Under the pieces are notes generated by a model. The model did no database searches and had not been told where the DNA came from. It saw only the letters and a program-made list of their open reading frames with translations. DNA of 8,758 nt from an uncultured Ruminococcus sp. (lineage in GTDB: Bacteria; Bacillota; Clostridia; Oscillospirales; Ruminococcaceae). Both the position numbers and the translations under genes were made by a program. The DNA lies in NCBI GenBank assembly GCA_902772615.1, contig CACYBC010000177.1, positions 1-8,758 on the forward strand, read 5' to 3'. How positions within the stretch are numbered: the first letter of the stretch is position 1; the number at the start of each line of letters is the position of its first letter. Below, piece by piece: positions 1 to 7,626 of the stretch.

Positions 1-2
1 CC

Positions 3-899
3 CTGATGACCATTCCCTGTATCGGGATACTGGTCTTCAACATCATCCCGCTGGTCTATATGATCTCCATGGCATTCACTTCCTATTCCAAGGAGGACGA
101 GCATCTGATGCTCTTCGACTGGAACGGGCTGACTCAGTTCAAACGCGTACTGAGCCTCGGAGGAAATATAGGAAAGCAGTTCTGGCACGTTCTGGGCTGG
201 ACCATCGTCTGGGCCATCTTTGCGACGTTCCTCAACTACATCCTCGGAATGGTGCTTGCAATGATAATCAACCGCAAGGAGACGAAGTGGAAAGGCTTCT
301 GGCGTTTCTGTTTCGTGCTCTCCATAGCGGTGCCCCAGTTCGTCACCCTGATGATCATGAACATCATGCTGCAGCCTTCCGGCGCTGTTAACGTGCTGCT
401 GCAGAACCTGGGCCTTATCTCGTCGCCTCTCCCGTTCTGGAAAGACGCGATGTGGGCCAAGATCACGATCATCATAATCAACCTGTGGGTAGGTATCCCG
501 TATACCCTCCTTCAGGTCACAGGGATACTGCAGAATATCCCTGCAGAACTCTATGAAGCAGCCAGAGTCGACGGCGCAGGCCCCGTGAAGACGTTCTTCA
601 GCATCACACTGCCCTATATGCTGTTCGTCACCACTCCCTACCTGATCACAAGCTTCATAGGCAACATCAACAACTTCAACGTCATCTATCTGCTCTCCGG
701 AGGCGGCCCGACATACGTCGGAGACACCGCGGGCCAGACCGACCTGCTCGTCACATGGCTGTACAAGCTGACTATAGACCAGCAGTATTACAACCTCGGA
801 GCCGTCATCGGCATCATGACATTCATCACCCTTACGATAGTGACGCTGATCACATACAGGAACTCCGGTTCTTACAAGAATGAGGAGGCATTCATGTGA
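3..899 (+). CDS. malF: MalF-type maltodextrin ABC transporter permease, 5' end cut by window
   Basis: This is an integral membrane permease subunit that pairs with the next gene product to form the pore of a carbohydrate ABC importer. Seen: about six hydrophobic segments, counting from the Met at base 6, near residues 3-24, 62-88, 101-122, 152-175, 203-222 and 264-284. The EAA loop that docks on the ATPase is at residues 184-203 (EAARVDG then a G, ending SITLP). After it come two stretches typical of MalF, FNVIYLLSGGGPT (224-236) and AGQTDLLVTWLYKLT (242-256). The reading frame stays open to the left edge, and the visible part begins inside a membrane segment, so the Met at base 6 is probably internal. 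Firmicute MalF/MalC proteins usually carry a further 100 or more residues with extra membrane segments here. The maltodextrin substrate is inferred from the two downstream GH13 genes. Another oligosaccharide is possible. Confidence 0.88.
   Translation: MMTIPCIGILVFNIIPLVYMISMAFTSYSKEDEHLMLFDWNGLTQFKRVLSLGGNIGKQFWHVLGWTIVWAIFATFLNYILGMVLAMIINRKETKWKGFWRFCFVLSIAVPQFVTLMIMNIMLQPSGAVNVLLQNLGLISSPLPFWKDAMWAKITIIIINLWVGIPYTLLQVTGILQNIPAELYEAARVDGAGPVKTFFSITLPYMLFVTTPYLITSFIGNINNFNVIYLLSGGGPTYVGDTAGQTDLLVTWLYKLTIDQQYYNLGAVIGIMTFITLTIVTLITYRNSGSYKNEEAFM
882..888 (+). promoter_or_regulatory. Ribosome binding site of malG inside the end of malF
   Basis: GAGGAGG lies within the last codons of the upstream permease gene. 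It is 10 bases before the ATG at 899 and 7 bases before an in-frame GTG at 896. Both starts are workable. ATG 899 was chosen because ATG is the stronger initiator and gives the common TGATG stop-start overlap. Confidence 0.7.
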
Positions 900-1771
900 T
901 GGAAACGATCAAGAAAAACAGGATCAGTCCTCAGAAGAGGATAGTCAACTTCCTTGTCCATCTGCTCCTCGCAGTGCTTTCGCTGATTTGGGTCATGCCC
1001 ATCGTGTGGATAGTCCTCACCAGCTTCCGTGCGGAGAAAGGCGCATATACCAGCACCTTCCTTCCTCAGGGATATACTCTGGACAACTACATCAAGCTGT
1101 TCACGGACCGCAATGTCCTGAACTTCCCCAAGATGTTCATGAACACGCTTCTGATCTCGGTCATCTGCTGTGTCCTCAGCACGTTCTTCGTGCTCTCCGT
1201 GGCGTACGCGCTCAGCCGCATGCGTTTCGGGTTCCGCAGGACCTACATGAACATCGCAATGATTCTGGGACTCTTCCCCGGATTCATGTCCATGATCGCC
1301 CAGTACTTCATCCTGAAGGCGATGGGTCTTACGGAAGGAAGCGCGGTGCGCATCGGACTCATCATCGTCTACAGTGCCTGCGCCGGTCTCGGATTCCAGA
1401 TCGCTAAGGGCTTCTTTGACACGATCCCCAGGTCAATAGACGAGGCTGCGGTGATCGACGGCTGCACGCAGTGGCAGGTCTTCACAAAGATCACGATGCC
1501 TCTCTCCAAACCCATCGTCATCTATACCGTCATGACATCGTTCATAGGTCCCTGGGTCGACTTCGTGTTCGCTAAGGTCATATGCCGCGCAAACGCCGAC
1601 CAGTTCACAGTCGCGATCGGTCTGTGGAACATGCTTCAGAAGGAGTACATCTATCAGTGGTACACCTGCTTCGCCGCAGGAGCCGTGATCATCTCCATAC
1701 CCATCGCGATACTCTTCCTCTACATGCAGAGGTACTACGTGGAAGGCATGTCAGGAGCTGTCAAAGGATGA
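899..1771 (+). CDS. malG: MalG-type maltodextrin ABC transporter permease
   Basis: This is the second membrane permease of the sugar importer, the MalF partner. The 290-residue product has the normal length for MalG. Six hydrophobic segments are visible near residues 16-40, 82-106, 116-138, 150-170, 205-226 and 257-278. The EAA loop for contact with the ATPase is at 182-201 (EAAVIDGC, ending KITMP). The C-terminus EGMSGAVKG matches the usual MalG ending (family knowledge). The start codon overlaps the malF stop by one base (TGATG) and the stop overlaps the next start by four bases (ATGA), so the three genes are probably translationally coupled on one mRNA. An alternative GTG start at 896 would add one residue. 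Substrate identity rests on the neighbouring GH13 genes and not on this sequence. Confidence 0.92.
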   Translation: METIKKNRISPQKRIVNFLVHLLLAVLSLIWVMPIVWIVLTSFRAEKGAYTSTFLPQGYTLDNYIKLFTDRNVLNFPKMFMNTLLISVICCVLSTFFVLSVAYALSRMRFGFRRTYMNIAMILGLFPGFMSMIAQYFILKAMGLTEGSAVRIGLIIVYSACAGLGFQIAKGFFDTIPRSIDEAAVIDGCTQWQVFTKITMPLSKPIVIYTVMTSFIGPWVDFVFAKVICRANADQFTVAIGLWNMLQKEYIYQWYTCFAAGAVIISIPIAILFLYMQRYYVEGMSGAVKG

Positions 1772-3390
1772 TAAACAGGAAAAAGACAATAACTGTCATC
1801 GCACTGCTGTTCACGGTCATCGCCGCGGCAGCAGTGTTCCTGCTTTTTGCGGGAAAAGAGAAGTCGAACGTGCAGATGTACTCGTTCAACAGAAAGCTGA
1901 AAACGGCCGACAGAGACGATTTCTGCCGCACCACGTACGAGATATTCCCCTACTCGTTCTGCGACAGCAACGGTGACGGGATCGGAGACCTCAACGGGAT
2001 CATTTCGAAACTGGATTATATTAAAGATCTCGGATTCGATCAGATCTGGCTGACACCGGTACACCCGTCCCCCACGTATCACAAATACGATGTGACTGAC
2101 TACTGCTCCATCGACCCGTCCTTCGGGACCGCGGAAGACTACGAGAAGCTGATATCCGAATGCCACAAGCGCGGGATCAGGATACTTATGGATATGGTGG
2201 TCAACCACACCTCCGATTCGCACGAGTGGTTCAAGGCTGCTTCGGACTATCTGCATGAACTTCCCTCCGACTGGGAACCCGACGTCTCATACTGCAGGTA
2301 TTTCGACTACTACAACTTCTCAAGAGATCCCCAGAACGGGTACTCCCCTCTTCCCGGAACGAACTGGTACTACGAAGCCAGGTTCTGGTCCGGAATGCCG
2401 GATCTCAATCTCAACAGCAGTTACGTGAGAGACGAGATAAAGAGCATCGTGTCGTACTGGATCGGGAAAGGCGTGGACGGTTTCCGCCTCGACGCAGTCA
2501 CCTCATACCATACAGGACAGTCGGAAGCCAACAGGGATTTCCTGAAGTACTTCTGCGACACCTGTAAGGCGATAAAACCGGACTGCTACATCGTAGGAGA
2601 GGCCTGGACCGACAGGAACAGCATATCGCTGCTTTACACCAGTGGCATCGATTCTCTTTTCAACTTTCCATTCAGCGGTCCCGACGGATTCATAAGGGAC
2701 GTCTCGGGAGGATTCATCGCGGCATCCGACTTCGTAAAGGCGATGGTCTACTCCGATGAAGCTTTCCGTTCCTCCAACCCCTCCTACACCGATGCGCCGT
2801 TCTATACCAACCACGACATAGCGAGAAGCGCGGGATACTATGCATCCGACGAAGGTCCGGTCACCAAGCTGTCCTACGCGCTGAGCCTGTTCATGAGCGG
2901 CAACTCCTTCCTGTACTACGGCGAGGAGATCGGTATGAAGGGATCCGGAAAGGACGAGAACAAGAGAGCTCCCATGTACTGGAGCGACGATCCGTCTGAT
3001 CCCGACATGTGTTCGGGGCCTCCCGATATGGATGAAGTCACCATGAAGTTCCCGTCTCTAGCGGATCAGAAGAAGGATGACCTGTCGCTGTGGAACTGGT
3101 TCCGTCAGGTCATAAAAGTTAGAAATGCGTTTCCCGCGATCCCCTGCGGGAGAGTAGAGGACCCGGAGCTGAGCACCGATACCGTCGCGGTGTTCTACAA
3201 GCGCTGTGAAGGCTATGATGACGTGCTCCTGGTCATAAACACCGGTGAGACGGAGCAGCAGATAGATCTGTCGTCTCTGGCTCCCCTCAAACTGTCCGCA
3301 GTGCTGAACACGTCCGAGGATGAGATAGTACTCAAAGACTCACTGCTCACGGTCCCGGCTTTCAGCATGGCGGTACTGACTGACAAGTGA
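1768..3390 (+). CDS. Membrane-anchored extracellular GH13 alpha-amylase/alpha-glucosidase (GH13_36-like)
   Basis: This is a 540-residue glycoside hydrolase family 13 enzyme predicted to cut alpha-glucans outside the cell. The start is ATG 1768, which overlaps the malG stop as ATGA, with AGGAG at 1753-1757. The N-terminus is MINRKK followed by a hydrophobic run at residues 9-28. No lipobox Cys follows and the possible signal-peptidase sites are poor, so an uncleaved anchor is likely. The catalytic barrel shows a calcium-type loop DSNGDGIGD (66-74), region I DMVVNH (142-147), region V MPDLN (210-214), region II GFRLDA with nucleophile D242, region III GEAW with acid/base E278, and region IV NHD with D350. 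YYGEEIGM follows at 383-390. All key residues are present. In published work MPDLN marks subfamily GH13_36, intermediate between oligo-1,6-glucosidases and neopullulanases. Exact specificity is not readable. Eleven cysteines are notable for an exported protein. A small C-terminal beta domain covers roughly 450-540. Confidence 0.88.
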   Translation: MINRKKTITVIALLFTVIAAAAVFLLFAGKEKSNVQMYSFNRKLKTADRDDFCRTTYEIFPYSFCDSNGDGIGDLNGIISKLDYIKDLGFDQIWLTPVHPSPTYHKYDVTDYCSIDPSFGTAEDYEKLISECHKRGIRILMDMVVNHTSDSHEWFKAASDYLHELPSDWEPDVSYCRYFDYYNFSRDPQNGYSPLPGTNWYYEARFWSGMPDLNLNSSYVRDEIKSIVSYWIGKGVDGFRLDAVTSYHTGQSEANRDFLKYFCDTCKAIKPDCYIVGEAWTDRNSISLLYTSGIDSLFNFPFSGPDGFIRDVSGGFIAASDFVKAMVYSDEAFRSSNPSYTDAPFYTNHDIARSAGYYASDEGPVTKLSYALSLFMSGNSFLYYGEEIGMKGSGKDENKRAPMYWSDDPSDPDMCSGPPDMDEVTMKFPSLADQKKDDLSLWNWFRQVIKVRNAFPAIPCGRVEDPELSTDTVAVFYKRCEGYDDVLLVINTGETEQQIDLSSLAPLKLSAVLNTSEDEIVLKDSLLTVPAFSMAVLTDK

Positions 3391-3402
3391 TACAGGTGAA
3401 AC

Positions 3403-4950
3403 ATGGTACAGGATTGGCTTAACGAAGCTGTTTTCTATGAGATCTACCCACAGTCTTTCCGGGACTCCGACGGCGACGGCATCGGGGATCTGCAGGGCAT
3501 CATCGACAGTCTGGATTATATCAATAATCTGGGCTGCAACGCGCTGTGGATCAATCCCTGCTTCGACTCCCCTTTCATGGACGCGGGTTACGACGTGCGC
3601 GACTATAAGAAGGTAGCGGAGAGGTACGGGACAAATGAGGATCTGTACAGACTCTTCGGCGAAGCGCATTCCAGAGGCATAAGGGTCCTCCTCGATCTTG
3701 TCCCGGGACACACCTCCGACCAGCACCCCTGGTTCCTGGAGTCCTGCAAGGCTGAAGAGAATGAGTACTCCGGCAGATACGTATGGACCTCCGCTGCCTT
3801 TGAAGGCATTGCGGACCATCCCTACATCTCCGGCATGAAGGAACGAGCCGGATCCTATATGCTCAACTTCTTTGCCTCGCAGCCTGCGCTGAACTACGGT
3901 TGGCTGAACAGGACCGAGAAATGGATGTCTGCCGTTGACTCCCCTGAAGTCCTAGCTACCAGAGAAGCGATCAAGGACGTGATGCGGTTCTGGCTGGACA
4001 GAGGCTGCGACGGCTTCCGGGTGGATATGGCGGATTCCCTCGTTAAGAACGACGACAGCGACAAGAGCGCCACCGCGGCTATCTGGCGCGACATACGCGG
4101 GATGCTGGACAGGGATTATCCCGACGCCGCCCTGGTCAGCGAGTGGTCAAATCCGTATCAGTCGATATGCCTCGGCGGATTCCACATGGATTTCTATCTG
4201 GATCACCACGGAAACGGATACAACACACTTCTCAGAGACTATGAGACTCCGGGAGGAGACAGAAGTTTCTTCAAGAAAGACTCCGGCGGAGATATCCTCC
4301 GCTTCCTGAAAGACTATCTTCCGAAGTACGAAGTCTCAAAGGATCGGGGATACATATCCATGTTCACCTGCAACCACGACACTCCCCGTCCGGCAGCGAC
4401 TTTATCCCCCGATGAGCTGAAACTGGCATACGCGTTCATTCTGACGATGCCGGGAGTTCCCTTCATCTATTACGGGGATGAGATCGGAATGAAGTATCTT
4501 GATCTTCCGACCAAGGAAGGCGGATACCAGCGCACCGGCAGCAGATCTCCCATGCAGTGGGACGGGACAGTCAACCGCGGCTTCTCTTCCGCTGATCCGG
4601 ACAGGATATATCTCCCCGTCGACTGCAGCCCTGAAGCTCCCGATGTGCAGCGGCAGCTGTCGGACCCTCACTCTCTGCTGAATGAGACAAAACGTCTCAT
4701 ATCTCTGAGAAAGGCTCATTCCGACCTGCTAGCTTCCTCTTCTTTCAGCGTCATTCATGCAGAGGAAAGCGCATACCCGTTCGTCTACGGAAGAGGCTCC
4801 CTCATCCTGTCCGTTAACCCGTCCTCAGGAACGACTTCATTCTCCGATGCTTCGATCTTATGCAGGAAGGTCATCTACTCCATAGGAGACGTCTCTACGG
4901 AAGGAAACCTCCTGACGATGGGGCCACAGTCCTTCGCTGTACTGTCATGA
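3403..4950 (+). CDS. Cytoplasmic GH13 alpha-glucosidase/maltodextrin-degrading enzyme
   Basis: This is a 515-residue GH13 enzyme with no signal or anchor, so it probably hydrolyses imported maltodextrins in the cytoplasm. It starts 12 bases after the previous gene, with AGG at 3394-3396. Motifs in order are a DSDGDGIGD calcium-type loop (21-29), region I DLVPGH (98-103), region V QPALN (160-164), region II GFRVDM with nucleophile D208, region III SEW with acid/base E247, region IV NHD with D326, and YYGDEIG (356-362). A SRSPMQWD segment resembles the RTPMQWD signature of alpha-glucosidases. The C-terminal beta domain begins around residue 430. The catalytic triad is intact, but the usual region I Asn is Gly102 and region V has Ala in place of Asp, so it does not fit the standard subfamilies I can name. 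Alpha-glucosidase is the best guess. A transglycosylase or a sucrose- or trehalose-type activity cannot be excluded. It ends the operon, just before a strong hairpin. Confidence 0.87.
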   Translation: MVQDWLNEAVFYEIYPQSFRDSDGDGIGDLQGIIDSLDYINNLGCNALWINPCFDSPFMDAGYDVRDYKKVAERYGTNEDLYRLFGEAHSRGIRVLLDLVPGHTSDQHPWFLESCKAEENEYSGRYVWTSAAFEGIADHPYISGMKERAGSYMLNFFASQPALNYGWLNRTEKWMSAVDSPEVLATREAIKDVMRFWLDRGCDGFRVDMADSLVKNDDSDKSATAAIWRDIRGMLDRDYPDAALVSEWSNPYQSICLGGFHMDFYLDHHGNGYNTLLRDYETPGGDRSFFKKDSGGDILRFLKDYLPKYEVSKDRGYISMFTCNHDTPRPAATLSPDELKLAYAFILTMPGVPFIYYGDEIGMKYLDLPTKEGGYQRTGSRSPMQWDGTVNRGFSSADPDRIYLPVDCSPEAPDVQRQLSDPHSLLNETKRLISLRKAHSDLLASSSFSVIHAEESAYPFVYGRGSLILSVNPSSGTTSFSDASILCRKVIYSIGDVSTEGNLLTMGPQSFAVLS

Positions 4951-4972
4951 CCCGAAACGTAAAAATTCTTTA

Positions 4973-5017
4973 TGAGAAAAGGAACGGACACCTTCCCGGT
5001 GTCCGTTCCACATTTTT
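4973..5017. terminator. Bidirectional rho-independent terminator between GH13 gene and trpS
   Basis: A perfect 12-bp stem (GGAACGGACACC at 4981-4992 and its exact complement at 4998-5009) closes a 5-base TTCCC loop. On the plus strand it is followed by ACATTTTT. On the minus strand it is followed by TTTTCTC. The hairpin lies between two converging genes, 30 bases after the GH13 stop and 20 bases after the trpS stop, so it probably ends both transcripts. Confidence 0.9.
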
Positions 5018-5028
5018 ACATTATAGAT

Positions 5029-6024
5029 TCAGTCCAGTCCGATCTTGCGTCTGGCTTTAGCCAGTGTCTTGGAAGCAAGATAGGAAGCTTTTTCAGCGCC
5101 TGACTTCAGGATGCCGTTCAGCTGCTCCTTGTCGGAAAGGTATACCGCATATCTCTCCTGGATGGGTCTCAGCATATCCCTTACGGTCTCGCCCACTGCA
5201 GTCTTGAAATCTCCGTATCCCCTGCCGTCGAACTCGCGCTCGATCTCTTCAAAGGTCTTTCCCGTGCAGGCGCTGTAGATGCTCATAAGATTGGTGACAC
5301 CGGGTTTGTCTTCCGATGCCCTGATCACGCTTTCCGAGTCCGTGACAGCCCTCTTGAACTTCTTTATGATAATATCCGGGTCGTCCAGAAGCATTATCTT
5401 GGCATTTGTGTTCTCGTCAGACTTGCTCATCTTGGCAGTCGGATCCTGCAGGGACATCACTCTCGCCGCCACCTTCGGGAAGTATCCGTCGGGCACGACG
5501 AATGTCTGTCCGTATATTCCGTTGAATCTCTCCGCGATATTTCTGGCCAGTTCAAGATGCTGTTTCTGATCGGCCCCGATCGGAACCAGATCCGTCTGAT
5601 ACAGAAGGATATCCGCAGCCATGAGCACCGGATATGTGAACAGGCCTCCGTTCACGTTTTCGGGGTGTTTCTGAGATTTGTCCTTGAACTGCGTCATCCT
5701 GGACAGTTCGCCGAACTGGGTGTAGCATCCGAGGATCCAGGACAGCTCAGCGTGCTGATGCACATCGCCCTGAATGAACAGTATCGCCTTTTCGGGATCC
5801 ACCCCGCACGCAAGAAGCAGCGCAGCCGATTCCCTGATCTGTCTTCTAAGCGTAGCCGGGTCCTGCCTGACAGTTATGGAGTGCAGGTCAACAACACTGT
5901 AGATACAGTCATATTCGTCCTGCAGAGCGCCCCAATTGCGGACTGCTCCCAGGTAATTTCCCAGCGTAAAGCCGCCGGTGGGCTGGATACCGCTGAATAC
6001 GCGCTTTTTTCTCTCGTCCGCCAT
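5029..6024 (-). CDS. trpS: Tryptophanyl-tRNA synthetase
   Basis: This enzyme charges tRNA-Trp with tryptophan using ATP in the cytoplasm and is a class I synthetase. The 331-residue product is full length for the bacterial family. The HIGH-equivalent is TLGNYLG (20-26). Thr in place of the first His is usual in Bacillus-type TrpRS. KMSKS is at 198-202. Further family landmarks are SGIQPTGG (11-18), ERM-like SRMTQFKDK (108-116), YPVLMAADILLY (131-142) with Asp138 at the position that contacts the indole nitrogen of tryptophan, and GADQKQHLEL (150-159). The start ATG has AGGAGG six bases upstream (complement of 6031-6036). The gene converges on the GH13 operon and diverges from gltX. Its leader is about 34 nt, so there is no room for the T-box often found before trpS in Firmicutes. 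Confidence 0.97.
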   Translation of the reverse strand: MADERKKRVFSGIQPTGGFTLGNYLGAVRNWGALQDEYDCIYSVVDLHSITVRQDPATLRRQIRESAALLLACGVDPEKAILFIQGDVHQHAELSWILGCYTQFGELSRMTQFKDKSQKHPENVNGGLFTYPVLMAADILLYQTDLVPIGADQKQHLELARNIAERFNGIYGQTFVVPDGYFPKVAARVMSLQDPTAKMSKSDENTNAKIMLLDDPDIIIKKFKRAVTDSESVIRASEDKPGVTNLMSIYSACTGKTFEEIEREFDGRGYGDFKTAVGETVRDMLRPIQERYAVYLSDKEQLNGILKSGAEKASYLASKTLAKARRKIGLD

Positions 6025-6064
6025 TGTAAGCCTCCTTTTTCATAAATAAAATAGTACAGAATCC

Positions 6065-6093
6065 ATTGTATTCTCACTGAATTTCCCTGTCAA
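6065..6093 (-). promoter_or_regulatory. Sigma-A-type promoter for trpS
   Basis: Read on the minus strand, a consensus -35 TTGACA (6093-6088) is followed after exactly 17 bases by TACAAT (6070-6065). Transcription would start near 6058, giving a leader of about 34 nt before the trpS ATG. The -35 box directly abuts the -35 of the opposing gltX promoter. Confidence 0.82.
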
Positions 6094-6122
6094 TTGACAA
6101 TGTATTACAGCGACCGTAGAAT
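6094..6122 (+). promoter_or_regulatory. Sigma-A-type promoter for gltX
   Basis: A consensus -35 TTGACA (6094-6099) is followed after exactly 17 bases by TAGAAT (6117-6122). Transcription would start near 6129, giving a leader of about 33 nt. No base separates this -35 from the trpS -35 on the other strand. Together they make the 12-bp palindrome TGTCAATTGACA at 6088-6099. Confidence 0.82.
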
Positions 6123-6161
6123 AATCACAGAACACAATTACTTACAGGAGTGAACAAATAA

Positions 6162-7610
6162 ATGTCAAAAGTCCGCACCAGATTTGCACCCAGCCCCACG
6201 GGATATATGCACATAGGAAACCTGCGCACAGCGCTTTACGCGTACCTGATAGCGAAAAAGGATGGCGGAGACTTCATCCTCAGGATAGAAGACACCGACC
6301 AGGGCAGGCTCGTGGAAGGCGCAGTAGACGTCATATACAACACCCTGAAGGACTGCGGTCTCTACTGGGATGAGGGTCCTGACATCGGCGGAGATTACGG
6401 CCCCTATGTTCAGAGCGAGAGGATGGGCAACTACCTCGAATACGCAAAGAAGCTCGTGGAAAACGGCAATGCCTATTACTGCTTCTGCACCGAGGAGGAG
6501 CTGGACAGCAGGATCCCCAAGAAGGAAGAAGGCGGAGAGATGATCCGCCGCTATGACGGGCACTGCAGGAATCTTTCCAAGGAAGAAGTAGCGGCTAAAC
6601 TTGCGGCAGGCACTCCGTATGTCATACGTCAGAAGATGCCTTCTGAAGGAGTGACCACTTTCCATGACATCGTCTACGGTGATGTTAGCGTTGAGAATAA
6701 GGAGCTCGAGGATCAGGTACTAATCAAGAGCGACGGTATGCCGACATATAACTTCGCCAACGTCGTAGATGACCATCTCATGGGCATAACGCACGTGGTA
6801 AGAGGAAACGAGTATCTCTCGTCCAGCCCCAAATATAACCTTCTGTATGAAGCATTCGGATGGACTCCTCCCGAATACGTCCATTGCGCTCCCGTCATGA
6901 AGGACGAGCACCAGAAGCTATCTAAGCGCAACGGAGACGCTTCATACCAGGATCTCGTCGCCAAGGGTTATCTCACGGAAGCAGTGCTAAACTACATCGC
7001 TCTTCTCGGATGGTCCCCGAAAGGCGAGAGAGAGCTCTATACGGTTGAAGAGCTCACTCACGAGTTCGATATGTCCGGTATCAGCAAATCCCCCGCTATC
7101 TTCGATCTGGAAAAGCTGAAGCACATAAACGCGGAGTACATACGCGCCTTGTCCCATGAAGACTTCAGGAAGCACGCGATGCCCTTCATACGTCAGGCTG
7201 TAAAGAGAGACGATGTTGATTTCGATATCCTCTGCGATGTACTTCAGCCAAGGACCGAGTACTTCTCCGATATTCCTGAGAAACTGACATTCATCGATGC
7301 CCGCCCCGACATTGACCCTGAGCTTTATACCAGCAAGAAATTCAAGACCAGCGCGGAGACCGCCAGACCGGCGCTCGAGGCGAGCCTTAAGGCTCTTGAG
7401 GCTCTTGACGATTTTTCAGTGGACTCCGTCCATTCATCACTGCTCTCTCTGGTCGAATCTCTCGGAGTAAAGAACGGCTGGATACTCGGACCGCTGCGCG
7501 TGGCAATATCAGGTGTCCAGGTCACACCGGGAGGAGCTGTTGAGCTTATAGCAGCTCTCGGAAAAGAAGAGACCCTTTCAAGGATCAGATCCGCCATAGA
7601 CTCTCTTTAA
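6162..7610 (+). CDS. gltX: Glutamyl-tRNA synthetase
   Basis: This is a class I synthetase that attaches glutamate to tRNA-Glu in the cytoplasm. The 482-residue product is normal length. Seen: RFAPSPTGYMHIGN with the HIGH motif at 17-20, RIEDTDQ nearby, and KLSKR at 252-256, followed by the helical anticodon-binding half. A possible zinc site is C107, C109, Y131 and C135, matching the CxC...YxxxC pattern known from E. coli GluRS. In bacteria without GlnRS this enzyme also charges tRNA-Gln for later amidation by GatCAB. That is likely in a Firmicute but not visible here. The start fits the conserved MxKVRTRFAPSPTG opening. Its ribosome site AGGAG (6146-6150) stands 11 bases away, slightly far. 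The gene diverges from trpS and is followed by its own terminator, so it appears monocistronic. Confidence 0.97.
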   Translation: MSKVRTRFAPSPTGYMHIGNLRTALYAYLIAKKDGGDFILRIEDTDQGRLVEGAVDVIYNTLKDCGLYWDEGPDIGGDYGPYVQSERMGNYLEYAKKLVENGNAYYCFCTEEELDSRIPKKEEGGEMIRRYDGHCRNLSKEEVAAKLAAGTPYVIRQKMPSEGVTTFHDIVYGDVSVENKELEDQVLIKSDGMPTYNFANVVDDHLMGITHVVRGNEYLSSSPKYNLLYEAFGWTPPEYVHCAPVMKDEHQKLSKRNGDASYQDLVAKGYLTEAVLNYIALLGWSPKGERELYTVEELTHEFDMSGISKSPAIFDLEKLKHINAEYIRALSHEDFRKHAMPFIRQAVKRDDVDFDILCDVLQPRTEYFSDIPEKLTFIDARPDIDPELYTSKKFKTSAETARPALEASLKALEALDDFSVDSVHSSLLSLVESLGVKNGWILGPLRVAISGVQVTPGGAVELIAALGKEETLSRIRSAIDSL

Positions 7611-7626
7611 TACCGATCATTCATTC

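Noticed and set aside
880..1407. 175-codon open frame on the plus strand overlapping the start of malG
   Set aside because: It lies in another frame of a clear permease gene. The product is rich in His, Pro and Arg with no recognisable fold, as expected of a shadow frame in GC-rich codons.
1582..1767. Upstream in-frame extension of the first GH13 gene to an ATG at 1582
   Set aside because: It would run for 186 bases inside malG and put a highly basic low-complexity stretch before the membrane anchor. ATG 1768 overlaps the malG stop, has a ribosome site and gives a normal N-terminus.
1735..2256. 173-codon antisense open frame opposite the first GH13 gene
   Set aside because: No convincing ribosome site or protein family signature. 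It lies fully opposite a well-supported gene.
3340..3819. 159-codon antisense open frame across the junction of the two GH13 genes
   Set aside because: It is a mirror of two strongly supported coding regions and its translation has no recognisable motif.
4286..4302. Inverted repeat GCGGAG-N5-CTCCGC inside the second GH13 gene
   Set aside because: It is short, lies inside coding sequence with normal codons, and has no T-run. It is probably chance.
5557..6045. 162-codon plus-strand open frame opposite trpS
   Set aside because: It is antisense to a full-length TrpRS with all its motifs. The product shows no domain.
6150..6161. Tiny leader frame GTG AAC AAA TAA directly before the gltX ATG
   Set aside because: The GTG sits inside the ribosome binding site itself and has no site of its own, so it is unlikely to be translated.
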